Assembly: GCA_015680685.1 (NCBI GenBank)
Contig: MNCI01027017.1
Span: forward strand, 302,421-366,420
Direction: 5' to 3'
Origin: Gnetum montanum
Taxonomy: Eukaryota; Streptophyta; Gnetopsida; Gnetales; Gnetaceae
DNA length: 64,000 nucleotides
How positions within the stretch are numbered: the first letter of the stretch is position 1; each line of letters begins with the position of its first letter. Position numbers and translations under genes: made by a program. Under the pieces are notes generated by a model that saw nothing but the letters and a program-made list of their open reading frames with translations, was not told where the DNA came from and searched no databases. Positions 1-11,148 of the stretch are shown here, piece after piece.

Positions 1-34
1 CTCAAGGATGAGTTTTCATTCAATCATGGGGGTA
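1..34 (+). other. 3' end of internal region and polypurine tract of Athila-like copy A0
   Basis: These bases match those just before the 3' LTR of A3 (26527-26560) almost exactly, including the purine-rich run catgggggta that abuts the LTR. This is the plus-strand priming site of the element. It shows that A0 is the right end of a plus-strand element entering from outside the window, not a solo LTR. Confidence 0.8.
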
Positions 35-544
35 TGATGAACTATGATATCGGGACCACGATATCACATCCACGATATTGGATCTGCGATATCGGATCCA
101 ACCATGCGATGTCGGATACTTGATATCGGGGCTTGTCTCCTCGCCTATAAATAAGAGGTGGCACCCTTGGTTTTTACATTAGATAGTTAGTCCCTTAGCC
201 AAACTCTTGCCATTTCTCCTCCCAGAGTTAGAATTATTTCTACGTGTCCGCAGTAGGAGTCATAGAGTGAACAAATCTTTATTTGAGCATTGTGTACCTG
301 AGCACACTTTGTGTATGGAAATAAGATGAACTTTATGATAAACCTTGCAGCATTCAAAATATATTAATTAGCGTTAATTATTATTTAATGCTTTCCTAGT
401 TGATTAATGNAAAGACAATGATTAACCAACTTGTTATTGTTCCACAAAGGCGCATAGGCACTTAGTCCTTGGAATTCGACCAAATCAGGCGTGAAACACT
501 CGTATTCGTATGGTTGAGCGTAGGGGGTACCTCGCCACTCATCA
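35..544 (+). repeat. 3' LTR of Athila-like element A0 (shortened)
   Basis: The LTR starts TGATGA after the polypurine tract and ends cgccactcatca, the family ends. It has GATATC-rich U3 sequence (about 45-130), a TATAAATA box at 146-153 and the U5 end that reads as the reverse complement of the gtggtgaggtaccc-type starts seen in minus-strand copies. At 510 bp it is about half the family's usual 0.9-1.0 kb, so the middle has been deleted. One ambiguous base lies at 410. The next five bases, ATGAG, would be one target duplication; the partner is outside the window. Confidence 0.85.
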
Positions 545-929
545 ATGAGGAAAAATAACTTTTTAGGAACATAATTAAAAACATTCATAGAAGCTGCTAC
601 TTACTTTTTTATGAATAAAAAAGAACAAACATTAAATGTTTATTCCTTACAATTATAAAAGGCATAAGAATTAGGAAAATTATAATATATGAAACTAAAA
701 TTAAAATTGAAACACAGAGGATCAAACATTACTTAGTTAGTTAGAGCATGTGAATTATGGCTTGCAAATAACAAGTTCAATTATAATACTTTGCTTAAGT
801 TCTATGAAGGTTCTGTGTTGGCTTTATGTATATGTCTTGGAGGTATATATAATCATCTAATTCTAGTTCTAACACATGTTCAATTCTAAGGGGTATGTTA
901 ATCTAACACATCATTATATTCTACTTAGG
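545..929. other. AT-rich stretch, nothing recognised
   Basis: I see no coding motif, repeat boundary or RNA gene here. It lies between the end of A0 and the first recognisable LINE codons, so it may be decayed LINE sequence into which A0 inserted. Confidence 0.5.
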
Positions 930-1663
930 TTTATGAAAGTAGTTTATTACCTACATGTCATAGAGAAAAAAATATCATTAGTGGAATTTCAATTAATAAT
1001 CAAGGTACACAATTCCTTTACATGTACTTTACAAATGATTCTTTCTTAATGATTAATAATTGTTTGCAATGTATCAATATTCTATTAACTGGAGTAAAGG
1101 ATTATTGCATGTTATGTAGCTCTTATCTTAATTGGTAAAAATATTTTGTTTATTGTAATGGTAATATTGATGAGTAGGTTACTCTCAAGCCTTGAAAAAC
1201 CTTGAAAAAAGATTTTGTCTTCAAAATTTTAAGAATGCATTTTTCTTTTAAACCTAATCTCACTATTTTGTGGAATTATGTGGTTGATAAAATTAAAAAG
1301 AAGTTTGATAAATAGAAAAAAGAAAGCTCACACTTGCTAGCAAAGTTTTAGTTATTAAGCATATGCTTCATCAATCATGTTTATTACTCCAATTGTTAGG
1401 CTTATTCTAAAACTTTTTATGATAGAGTTGATCATACTATTTATCAGTTTATTTAGTCTACTAAGCAACATAAAAAAGGCTTTTCCAGAATTACTTAGGA
1501 TATTTGAACTTATAATAAGAAAGATGGAGGAATTGGCCTTATTAATTGTTATAGCTAGGGTATTTCTCTAGTAACAAAATGGATTGAAAAGTACATTGAT
1601 GAAGATGATGTTTGAATGCTCCTTTTAAAAAATAAACTTATGCAAGGAAAACCTAAAAATGAT
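930..1663 (+). pseudogene. L1-type LINE ORF2 remnant, reverse transcriptase 3' half
   Basis: Conceptual translation with frameshifts and stops gives the order expected of a plant non-LTR reverse transcriptase. A GISINN segment is followed about 10 codons later by FTND, the decayed form of the FADD active-site motif (about 1029-1045). Then come LWNYVVDKIKKKFDK near 1270-1315, matching the region before the SLAGR motif, and KKDGGIGLINC near 1520-1553, matching the GGLG(L/I) motif near the end of RT. Both copies of the catalytic pair are damaged (A-D to T-N). The sequence stops at the C1 insertion and resumes at 34095 with the zf-RVT region, which confirms that it was one element. Confidence 0.72.
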
Positions 1664-1668
1664 AATAG

Positions 1669-1954
1669 TGTTATGAAATTAATTAAATCTACAAATTGAA
1701 ACAACAAAGACAACAAAAAAAAAAACACACAAAAATTTATGTGGAAATCCCAAAGTGGGGGAAAAACCATGAGAACCAGTTTAGAGCTCTTCCTTTATCT
1801 AGAGAAAATATCCCAAGGACACAAGTCACCCTTGATAATTTTCATAGCTTGTTGCTATTACAACACTCTTAAGCCCTTCATTCACACTTTGTTGCTATTG
1901 TTTTTCTTGTTATTTTTGCTATTTTAATTTGCAGATTTAATTAATTTCATAACA
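1669..1954 (+). repeat. 5' LTR of C1
   Basis: The left end is set by the AATAG duplication and TG, the right end by ACA just before the primer site. From about 1700 on it aligns with the 3' LTR (27832-28082 joined to 34066-34089), for example caaagtgggggaaaaacca in both. The first 33 bases differ from the 3' LTR start and instead are the reverse complement of the LTR's own last 33 bases with two mismatches (see findings). Confidence 0.92.
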
Positions 1955-1956
1955 AG

Positions 1957-1968
1957 TGGTATCGTAGC
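1957..1968 (+). promoter_or_regulatory. Primer binding site of C1 (initiator tRNA-Met)
   Basis: TGGTATCGTAGC lies two bases after the 5' LTR. The usual plant copia site is TGGTATCAGAGC, complementary to the 3' end of initiator tRNA-Met, so two bases have changed. It fixes the plus orientation of C1. Confidence 0.88.
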
Positions 1969-1974
1969 AAGTTG

Positions 1975-2770
1975 ATGGAGTGGTTACAAACAATAAGCGA
2001 GCTTGTTGGTTAGAATTGGAACATATGGAGTGTGCTAATGAAAGATATCTTGGCACAAAAGGAGTGCGATGATGCCCTTCAACCTTCAAAACCTGCAAGG
2101 ATGTTAGATGATGATTGGAAAAGGTTGCAAGAAAAAGCACTAATGTTGAACCAGCCTTTTTTGAGTATCAAAATTTTGGCATCTCTTTCTAATGAAATAG
2201 ATCCTTATGTTCTTTGGGTAAAGTTGAAAAACAGGTTTGATAAAGCTTTAGGTTTAAATCAGTTTCATATTTATCAAAAGGTTTTTAATGAAAAAATGGA
2301 AAAAAGGTATTTCTTTGCAAAATCATTTAGATGATATGATGGCTACTTTTATTAAATTTGAAGAATATAAAGTGATAATTCTACAACTGGTGAAGTGTTG
2401 TGCCATTTTGACTTCTTTACTTGAATCTTGGAATCAAAGTATTGCAACTATTACTACCTCTATGAGTACTGGTAATATTTCTTTTGATGGTGTAGTTTCT
2501 ACTCTTCATGATGCAAAAAAGATTACTTGAAGGACAAGTTCAATCATCAGGTAATGCTTTTTCAATTTCAAATAAAGGTAGATCTAATAAACATGATCAA
2601 AGTAGGGAACCTAATCAAAGTAGAGAAAGAAGTAAAAGTAGAGGAACTTCTAAAAACAAGATTAAATGCTAGTTTTGCCACAAAGCATAAAGAGGGACTA
2701 TTGTTGTTACAAAGCATGAAAAGCATCACTACAACAAAAGGAAAAAATAGAGTTAGAAAAATCAAAAAGT
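1975..2770 (+). pseudogene. gag: C1 gag remnant (UBN2-type copia Gag, with decayed zinc knuckle)
   Basis: The Gag capsid region begins near the atggagtggt after the primer site. It is readable in one frame to about 2334 (DDWKRLQEKALMLNQPFLS, then DPYVLWVKLKNRFD), shifts frame near 2300, and continues to 2530 (ISLQNHLDDMMATFIKFEE and SMSTGNISFDGVVSTLHDAK). This order of helices, an 'L...L..rf' segment followed by 'l..hl..f...' and an 'l..sLP..w' equivalent, is typical of copia Gag. A basic Ser/Arg/Asn linker follows, then KC*FCHKA near 2663-2690, which is a zinc knuckle with a stop at its second position and no remaining His or last Cys. The start codon is uncertain. Confidence 0.82.
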
Positions 2771-2875
2771 AATGCAAGTCCACAAATAAATCATATAGAA
2801 GGTGAGCTTGCTTTTGATTTTACTGTATTTGAATCATCTACAGTGTTTTTTTTAAACACCACAAAAGATGTTTGA

Positions 2876-3433
2876 ATTGTAGACATAGAAGCCTCATTTC
2901 ATACTTGCCTGAATCAGTCTATTTTTACTTTCTATTAGCCAGTTTCATCAAGTGTTGTTTATGCTACTAATGGTGATCCTTTAGAAATTGATGGTATATG
3001 CAGTGTTGTTTTACAGCAACCTGGTTTACCTAAAATCATTGTTAATAATGTTAAACATGTTCCTGAAGTTTCTAAAAGGCTAATTTCTATTTCTCAACTT
3101 GATGATTTGGGTTTAAATTTTTCATGTGAAAATAATCAATGGAAAATTACCAAGGTCATTTTAACAATTTTGAAGGGTAAAAAGATTAGCACAATGTATA
3201 CTTTAGAAGCTAATATATGTTTGTAGGATAATTCTATGGCTACAATTACTACTAGGGAGGATATTGATTTATGGCATAAATGGTTGGGCCATATTCGTTA
3301 TTCTAATTTAAAGGTACTTCAATCTCATTCTTGCATTCCCAAATTTGCAATAAGTTGCACAAAATTTTGCAAAGATTATGTTGTTGGTAAATCAAAAAGG
3401 ATGAATTTTCTCAGAAATATGGGATGTAGATAG
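2876..3433 (+). pseudogene. pol: C1 protease remnant and GAG-pre-integrase domain
   Basis: The copia protease should start with a W-(I/L)-x-D-S-G-A motif; here only VDIEASFHTC remains, so the catalytic Asp-Ser-Gly is not readable. The downstream protease core is recognisable (VVYATNGDPLEIDGICSVV, then VKHVPEVSKRLISISQL, which is the usual 'n.L.vP.l..nLlSv..l' stretch). The GAG-pre-integrase zinc domain follows with DLWHKWLGHIRYSNLKVLQS at about 3265-3325. Stops occur at 3225 and 3431. Confidence 0.82.
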
Positions 3434-3442
3434 GATAGTAAA

Positions 3443-3661
3443 TTGAACCTTTTTTATTCTAATGTTTGTGGTCCAATAAATCTAGCATCATTAGGTGGTT
3501 CACTATATTTTATTACTTTCATTGATGATCATACAAGGAAATTATGGGTATTTCCAATAAAGTCCAAGGATGTTGTTTTAAATATTTTTAAGTCCTTTGT
3601 TGCTAAAATAGAGACTCAAATAGGTTTAAAGTTGAAATTTTTGCTTACTAATAATGGTGGT
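3443..3661 (+). pseudogene. pol: C1 integrase core, first part (cut by A1)
   Basis: The reading NVCGPI...YFITFIDDHTRKLWVFPIKSK runs to LLTNNGG at the A1 junction. In copia integrases the first catalytic Asp lies in D-x-x-GP and the second in TDNGG. Both are Asn here (NVCGP, TNNGG), each one G-to-A change away, so two of the three catalytic acids are lost. The domain resumes at 10713. Confidence 0.88.
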
Positions 3662-4660
3662 TGATGAGCGGCGAGATATCCCCTATGCCCAACCATACAA
3701 ATCACAAGCATTCACACACCATTTGATCAAATTCGGTGGATGGGACTAGTTGTGGATCTAGATCATTATGCCTTGATCACCATTCGTTGTCTTCCCACCT
3801 AGACTAGTGGTAGCTTTGTCATGTATGGTTTAGTCCAAAGTGAGGCATATGATTCTTGATGTTGTTTCAGCTTTATGCTACTCCTAATGATAATAAAGAA
3901 ATCATTTGTTTAAACTAATTAACAATAGAAAGTAAGGTCTAAACTAGCTTATGGGTCATGAGTGTTTGTTCCCAGCTTTCCATACACATCCTAAACCCAG
4001 GTATCCACTATTGGGATTACCAAGCACTATGCTACTAGGTGAACCAAGCAATAATGCTGTTGGGATTCCCAAGCGAATATGTGTTTACACTTGAAACTGG
4101 TCACGCTCATTCTACGAGTTCATTAATATGCATGGAAACATAAATATTAACTAAGTACATGAAATGTAAATTGGATGAAAGTAAATTTAATCTAAGTCAA
4201 AGTGCTACAATGAATAAGAATCAATCTTGATCTTATTGTCATTCATAGAATGTATCTAGGTACATTTCCACTCAAATAAGATGTCATACAACTGACTCAA
4301 ATTCACACTATGAGCACTCACTAACTGTTCTCTAAGATTACAAAATAAAACTACAAGAGTTCAGCTACTCTATTAACCAAAGAATGCTAATACATGGGAG
4401 GACCACATGTATTTATAAGCAGAAATAGACACTGGGTTGATGGGGCCACATCCACGCAATAGACTGTGTCAACGGGGCTACGTCGACAAGGCTGCGTCGA
4501 CGTAATAGACTACGTCGATGGGGCCTAGTTAATGAGGCCAAGATAATAAGGCTAAGATATTTGGGCTAAGATATTGAAGCCAAGATATCAAGGCTAAGAT
4601 ATCAGAACTGACCAAAAATTAACTTTTTTTAAGATATCCCAGCTAACTAATGATTCATCA
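3662..4660 (-). repeat. 3' LTR of A1
   Basis: Read on the plus strand it starts TGATGAGCGGCGAG and ends gattcatca, the family's inverted ends. The U3 part (about 4440-4650) differs from that of A2, A3 and A6: instead of CGATATCG palindromes it has repeated gtcgacg/gatggggcc units and a run of aaggctaagatat units (about 4545-4610). Confidence 0.9.
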
Positions 4661-6800
4661 TACCCACACGACTAAATAAAAACTCATCCTCAAGTTAATA
4701 GGATAGGACTAAGCTTTCTATACAAAAAATTGGAAATGATGGAATTATTGATTGATGCTAACTATTGATTGACTTTGAGTGCTGCATTACAAAATTATAT
4801 TCAAGTGGATGCATACAAAATGACAGAGTGACAAAAAGACTAGATAGACTTTGAAGATTACAAATTTGTAGAGGTCTTTAAGAATCCACTGAAGATGATT
4901 TTTTTTGGTGCTGCTAGTGATGGTAGACCTCTAACCCAAATTATTATGTCAATGCTTCTTTGGTTATATGGAACATTCTTGAAGGATGGACTAAAATTTC
5001 TTCTCATCATCCCATGGATTTAGCAAACATGCAATGTTTGAGCTGCTATCTTATATGTGCTATGGTTTGTCCATGGGCATAACCTTCGTTGTCCCCCTCT
5101 TGGCTTTGTTTTCATGCCTAGTAAATGACCTTCTTCCTTAGGTGTTTTTTTAGCATCACCTATAGTCACTAAAGGATCAACATTAGTTTTGGTAAATTTT
5201 CCTTAATAATTAACCCTTTTCAGATCCCTTAGTTTTCATTTAAGCACAAGATGATGATAGCATACTGTGCCCAAGGCTATGAGGTAACTAAAATCATCAA
5301 GCTATTCACATTATTTTAATCAATTATTATTACTTATCATGATGTTCAAAAATAGAATTTTAGAAAAATTTCAAATTTTTAAAGTGAACATCCTTAGCTC
5401 CCATGACTAATAAGCGTAACTCCGGAAGCACACAAGTTTTTGAACAATTGATACCAAAGGTCTAATTCAGAAGATAGCCAAGAACTATTGAACTTGAAGG
5501 ATATTTTAATAGAAAAGTAGCAAAGAGGAAAAAAAAATGTAATTAAAAATAATGAGAAGTAGTCCCAAAATTATGCATAGATTTAAAGAAACTATCATTG
5601 ATGTTCTAGAAGATGTGAAGGTTAGTTCAAATCCATGATCAATAAAAGTTATACAAGTGGGTCCTTTCCAAAGCAGGTTTCTACCATAATGCCCTTGCAT
5701 AACCACTACTATAGATGTTCATGGGCACCTAAGAAGTTAAATGTAGACTATGCCTTTGTTCAAAACAACACACAACTATCATGGTTGGGATGTTGCAGTA
5801 TACTGCACAAAACCAAAAGGCTCATAATCACATGCAGCAGTTAGGTGAATAATGGGATGAGAAGGAATTGTAGAGATCAAGATGTAAGGTACATGACCAT
5901 GTCCACAATAGGTTCTTATGATAAATGTGATTAAAATGATCAACATACCTATCTGTCCAGGTTCAGACCAAGTCCATACCATGAACAGTAATAGCACATT
6001 GATGTGTTTCCTCCTATTAACCACCATGAGTCCACAACGACATCAAAGAACAATCATCACTTCAAAAAGAGAAGAAGGAAGGAAGGACCTTAGTTAGAGT
6101 GGAACCTTCAGGCATGGGTAACATGTCTTTCCAGCCCCATAACCAATGCTTGTAGTCAATTATTATGTCTAAGGGGTGTGCTTTGAAATCTCATTATTTT
6201 TTCTATCTCTCTCTTTCTCTCTCTCTCTCTTCTTTTTTTGTTTTGTTTTTTTTTTCTAAAATGGGAACCACACCATGCAAAGACAAAGCTTCCTTTTTAT
6301 TGGTTGATGGAGGAGTGATGATACATTCCAAGAGGAGTCATAAACCACACAAAGGAAGAGAAAAAGAAAATCCAACCATTCCCACTTGTTCATTTCCTCT
6401 TTCTTCAAGGCACAATGATCATTGATTAATTTTAGTTTTATGAATGAAAAACCAAATTGTTTCCATGAAAAGACCCTTTATTGAAAGAACTGGAGGGATG
6501 GATGAGATGGTCTCACTGCTTTACACAATTACTTACTCAATCATCTTGATAGCATAGCACAAAAACCCAACACATAGCATTGACTTTTGCATCATGACTT
6601 GGCAATATTATTAATAAAAACATGAAATACATTCATTAAATAGAAAGAGAATGACTCAAGAAAAGAGAAAAATATAAAGAAAAGAAAAATATTAAGAAAT
6701 GAAAAACATATGAAGAATCAGAAAATTTTGGAAGAAATAAGAAAATGATAAAAAAATTGTAAAACAAAAACAAGGTAAAAAAACACCTATTAGTTCTTGA
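4661..6800 (-). other. A1 3' non-coding region with family-conserved blocks
   Basis: No protein is supported here; the short ORFs are low in complexity. Three stretches match the same region of the other copies. Block I is at about 5656-5726 (gtgggtcctttccaaagcag to gcccttgcataaccac). Block II is at about 6085-6280 (ccttagttagag..., then aaggggtgtgctttgaa, a CT/T-rich spacer, and gggaaccacaccatgcaaag). A CT-rich simple repeat lies at 6206-6260. The region corresponds to the long 3' untranslated part of Athila-type elements. Confidence 0.7.
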
Positions 6801-6801
6801 A

Positions 6802-7560
6802 TTAGGATGGAGCATGTCCCCCATGACTAATCTTATGGCTACACATTTGGGAGATTGACTGCACAATCCCCTGGTTATACACCACTAGTTTTCCATCTCT
6901 CACTATTAGTGATGTAATTAATTGCGTGGTAAAACATTTAATGTTGATGATAGTCTTATTTGGATCATTTGGAGATGTATCTTCATCTGGCCTTGAATGT
7001 ACTTCCATTTTTTGAGGTTCATATGTGTTTGCTTCTTCTTCTTGATTTTCTATTTTAATTCCCAAGTCTTCATCTTTAATATCCTTTTTTGGTGTATAAT
7101 CAAAGAGTAAGATACTTATGTCTAAGTCCTTTGTTTGGTCCATTTTCTTAAGTCTAGAACTAATAAGCAGATCAGTTGCCTCCATTCATCTTTAAAACAA
7201 TTTTATATTCTCATTTTCAAACCACTAGGTGTCTTCTAGTTTAGTGGCTATGATGTAGATTGGTTTTTGCTCACACACTTGCTCCTGAACTTTATGGTGG
7301 GTTGGTATAGGGGTTGTGTTAATATTCCAAACTTTGGGCCCACAAATGCACCCTTTATCATGATCAGTTATGCATGGATTCTTCTTTTGTCTCTCCATAG
7401 TGCTAGATTCATCATTTTTGTTAGGTGTTGGAGTAACGATGGATGTTGGCCTTTGCATAGGATTAGAGGAAATTGGTTGTGAAAGGAAGGGTGTTGCACT
7501 TAATTGGCATTATGTTGGTTTGGATGAGTTAGTAGGTCACAAGTGTTATGCTTATGCATG
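6802..7560 (-). pseudogene. A1 unrecognised coding remnant downstream of gag
   Basis: Two stretches read openly on the minus strand, 7458-7225 and 7185-6802, separated by stops and different frames. They are rich in Lys, Glu, Asp and Thr, with no catalytic motif. A short piece near 7230 (KLEDT then WFENENI after a stop) resembles a piece of A4 near 31110 (PKDT then WFGYDR), so the segment is shared by the A1/A4 branch and is probably the C-terminal part of Gag or a spacer. Function is unknown. Confidence 0.4.
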
Positions 7561-7839
7561 GGAACTATCCTAAAGAAAGGATGTTTCCAAGATTGTGGTG
7601 GAGATCTACTAGAACTATAATTTTTGTGTATGTTCGTAGCATAAGTGGCATTCTCTCATTAATATCATGGTGCTGAACCTTCCTGTGTTACTAGTGGTGA
7701 CATATGGTTGAGAAAAGTATGAGAATATTGAGGATATGATGAAGGATGAGAGGTGTGAGGTGGTGACCCTTCGAAAGATGTCACAAGCCAATGATATTTG
7801 GGAGAGTGGTAGTAGTGATTTGAAGTAGAAGAGGTTGAA

Positions 7840-9623
7840 CTAGTTAGGAAAACATGGTGTTGAACATAATACCTGTATGGGTTTGGCTAGTAGTAAGGGT
7901 AGTGCTAGTTTTTTGGTGGCCTCCCCCACGATTGTGGGTTTTGCCACTATAGTTGATGATAGTGTTAAGGCTAGTAATAAGTCCTCCTAGGATAATACGA
8001 TTGGTTGTGGAACTATCTATAATTACCATGTGAAAAAGGAAATTTCTTGGGCATGTGATTTTGTACAAACTTGGGATTTAATGAAAAATCCCAATACTCA
8101 TGTAGATGTGACATGATTGGGCAATGGCCCTTTGGGTGGTCATATATGCAGATGTCACATCCATCATATTCATGTGTGATTAAGTCTATAGCATTGCTTT
8201 CTTCAATTGTGTCCTTGATTTGCCAATAAGTGTTCCTAGCTATTTCTTGGTTCTGCTTCCTCCATTTATTGTGATCACTTGGTTCATTTTGTGTTACCTT
8301 CTCCTCTATAGTTTCTACGAAATTTGTAGCTTTTTCATTTATCCACTTTGACATCCTATCTAGCCTTGCCTAGAGTTCATCAAGAGATTGTTGCAGTGGC
8401 AAGGTTTGTTGTGAAATCACCTCATTGAGAGCTACCTCGTTTTCCTCATCATAGATATGGATCCTTTTCCTTTGAAGAGTTAGGTGTTAGTGATATTTCT
8501 CAACATTCTCTCATTTAAATAGCTCTTCTTCTTCTTTCGCCACTAGCCTGATTAGCCTTTGTATTTGATGGGCTTTTAATTTGTATAATCGACCTTGAGC
8601 ATACATCCCAAGGGTCTCCTTTGTTTCATTACAAAGCCCATTTATGAAGTGGAAAAGTTACTCTTTTTGAGAGAAATCATGGCTAGGACATCTATGTAGT
8701 AGTGAATAGTATCAATCCAAGGTGACATCCAAGGGTTCATGATTTTCTTACTTCCATCCTTGGATTTGTTTTCTTAGATTGGACACTCTTACATAGGTTT
8801 GGTATTTTTTATTTAAAAGTTCTACCATTGTGGAACACTAGTCGATGGAACTTGGTTCCAACAATCTATACCAACTTTTAGCTTCATCTATTAGTGTCTT
8901 AGGGAAGAGCTTAAGCTTTTGCCACTTATTTTTAATATTTTGCAAGGCACATGCATCATGGAAGGCTTGTAAGTGATGTTGTGAATTAGAATCATAACCT
9001 CCCACAAATTCAAGGATATTATTCATATTAAGCCTTTTTATGCGACTGTCCTTGCAATGGTTATGGGGTATCTTAAATGCCTCTATGATTTGCACCAGGC
9101 TCTTAATGGCCAACAAGGGTTCATCATCATTGGACGTGACATGGTGAAAAGTGATATTTCTATTTCCTCGATTGTGATGGTTTCATCTATGTTCATGTTA
9201 AGGTCTTTGATTTTTCCTATGGTTTTGATTTCTACCCTTATTTTGACCCCATAGTGGAGCTTTGTCTCTATACCTATGTTCATCTTCATTAAAACTAGAC
9301 GTTGAAGAGGAAGAGGAGGATGAGGAACTAGGAGGATTGCCATGGCTTTGATCATGTTCCCCATAGTCCCTTGATTTATCTTTTTTAGGTTTTTAGGAGG
9401 TTCTAGGCCTTGAGGCCTCCCCTAGTCCAGGACTTACTTCATCTCCTCTAGGGTTGTTTTCCTTAGGTGAATGTAGTCTTTGAGTTTCATTAGGGTGATC
9501 ATGAACATATGAAACCCCTGCATGAGGTTGGTCACTCCAATTTTCTTCAACATACATCATGTTAGTTCTCCAATGAATGTTCTCTCAATATGATGCATTA
9601 TTGATTCCTTGTGAAAGAGACAT
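7840..9623 (-). pseudogene. gag: A1 gag remnant with variant zinc knuckle
   Basis: The likely start is the ATG at 9623 (MSLSQ), matching A4. After a charged Ser-rich N-terminus comes a retrotransposon Gag capsid domain at about 9020-8640 (HLQAFHDACALQN, then KLKLFPKTLIDEAKSWYRLL), the usual 'f...L.g.A..Wy..l' core. The coiled-coil-like region (RLIRLVAKEEEELFK) follows at about 8520. The nucleocapsid motif is CDICIYDHPKGHCPI at about 8160-8116, spaced C-x2-C-x3-H-x4-C rather than the usual x4. A Pro/Tyr/Gln/Ser-rich tail follows. There are many stops, including TAA in the WK-stop position shared with A3 (about 8757), so it is not translatable. Confidence 0.85.
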
Positions 9624-9729
9624 TTTTGTTAGTTAATGATGTGTGTGACTTAATATTTTCTAAAAGATAAATTATTAATGCATTTACAGTGATCATGTAT
9701 GATATAACTAATCTAGATAACTAGCATCA

Positions 9730-9747
9730 TCCCCAACAATGGCATCA
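9730..9747 (-). promoter_or_regulatory. Primer binding site of A1 (tRNA-Asp)
   Basis: The plus strand reads tccccaacaatggcatca directly beside the 5' LTR. Compared with the 18-nt 3' end of plant tRNA-Asp it has five mismatches, all transitions. This is consistent with decay of a methylated site. Confidence 0.8.
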
Positions 9748-9748
9748 A

Positions 9749-10707
9749 TGATGAGCAGCAAGGTACCCCCTACACCCAACCATACAAATCACAAGCATTC
9801 ATGCACAATCCGATCAAATTCCATGGATGGGACTAGTTGTGACATCTAGATTGTTATGCCTTAATCACAATTTGCTATCTTTCCATTTGGACTAGTGGTA
9901 GCTTTGTCACGTATGATTTAGTCGAGAGTGAGGCCTTATGCTAGTCTTAATGATAATAAAAAAATCATTTGTTTAAACTAATTAATAATAGAAAGCAAGG
10001 TCTAAACTAGCCTACGGGCGATGAGTGTCTATTCCCAGCTTGCTGTACACGTCCTAAACCCATGTATCCACTACTAGGATTACCAAGTGCTATGCTATTA
10101 GGCAAACCAAGCAATAACGCTATTGGGATTACCAAGAAAATATGTGTTTATGCTCAAAACTAGTCATGCTCCTTCCGTGAATTTATTAATATGCATGGAA
10201 ACGTAAATATTAACTAAGTACATGAAATGTAAATTACATGGAAAGTAATTTTAATCTAAGTCAAAGTGTTGTAATGAATAAGAATTAATCTTGATCTTAT
10301 TGTTGTTCATGAAATGTGTCTAGGTACATTGCCACTCGAATAAGGCACTGTACAACTGACTCAAATCCACACTACAAGCACTCACTGACTATTCTCTAAG
10401 ATTATGGAATAAAACTACAAGAATTATACTACTCTATTGACCAAAGAATGTCAATACATGGCTGAAGCACGTGTATATATAGGAAAAAATAGACACCACG
10501 TTGATGGGTCCACGTCAACAAGGTTGCATCGATGGGGCCTAGTCAATGGAACATGCTGCGTCAACGGGGCCTAGTTGATGATGCCCAGTTAACGAGGCCA
10601 AGATAACGAGGCTAAGATATCGAAGCCAAGATATTTGGGCTAAGATATCAAAATCAATAAAAATTTGACTTCTTTTTTACATATCCCAACCAAATGATGA
10701 TTCATCA
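9749..10707 (-). repeat. 5' LTR of A1
   Basis: It pairs with 3662-4660 as a direct repeat, starts TGATGAGCAGCAAG and ends ttcatca before GTGGT. By eye it differs from its partner by scattered substitutions, mostly transitions, and by small length changes in the U3 repeats (gatggggcctag and aaggctaagatat units at about 10500-10650). Confidence 0.9.
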
Positions 10708-10712
10708 GTGGT

Positions 10713-11148
10713 GAATATACTTCAAATGCATTCAATAAGGTTTGCAAAGAAAAAGGAATTCAACATATTTGTCCTCCTCCTAGAACTCCACAAGAAGATG
10801 GAGTAGCAAAAGGATGAAATAGAACGTTGGTTGAACATGCAAAATCTATTATTGTTGATGTAGATTTGCCTAAAAGTTTTTGGGGGTGAAGCTGTTATGA
10901 CTACTACTTATCTAATTAATAGATCACCACATTCCTCTTTAAATAATGAAGTATCGGAGTCTTTGTGGAGTGGGATACATGTTTCTTATAATCATTTAAA
11001 AGTTTTTAGATGTGTTCCATACATGCATATATACAAAAGGAAAATAGATCTAAATTTAATGATAAATCAAAAAGATGTATTTTTGTGGGTTATGGTAGTG
11101 ATGAATTGGGTTTTAGATTATGGGATCCTGAGGAAAAGTAATTTGTAA
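10713..11148 (+). pseudogene. pol: C1 integrase, second part
   Basis: The integrase resumes after the A1 duplication with the sequence expected after TDNGGEY: CKEKGIQHICPPPRTPQEDG, then NRTLVEHAKSII (the third catalytic acid, Glu, is in the expected 'N.tl.e.ar' region), then YLINRSPHSSLNN and the HLKVFRC segment. Stops at about 10817 and 10888 and a frameshift near 11030 break it. Joining across A1 leaves one uninterrupted integrase order, which confirms A1 as an insertion. Confidence 0.87.

Larger units (their letters stand above)
3662..10707 (-). mobile_element. Athila-like element A1 (gag only, non-autonomous)
   Basis: A1 is 7046 bp with duplication GTGGT at 3657-3661 and 10708-10712. The LTRs are 3662-4660 (3') and 9749-10707 (5'), with a decayed tRNA-Asp primer site next to the 5' LTR and the reverse of the family polypurine tract (tacccacacgac) next to the 3' LTR. 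Reading leftwards it has gag, a poorly readable tail and about 2 kb of non-coding sequence with the family's conserved blocks. I find no protease, RT, RNase H or integrase, so it depended on enzymes in trans. It interrupts the integrase of C1. The closest relative in the window is A4, which shares the MSLSQ start of Gag. Confidence 0.92.

Noticed and set aside
3662-3668. TGATGAG...CTCATCA ends as terminal inverted repeats of a DNA transposon
   Set aside because: The ends belong to LTRs: each unit occurs twice per element as a direct repeat, is next to a tRNA-Asp primer site on one side and a polypurine tract on the other, and the interior codes for Gag and retropepsin.
6165-6425. 86-codon plus-strand ORF with a Leu/Ser-rich start that resembles a signal peptide
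   Set aside because: The start is made by a CT simple repeat inside the conserved non-coding block II of A1. The same place in other copies does not encode it.
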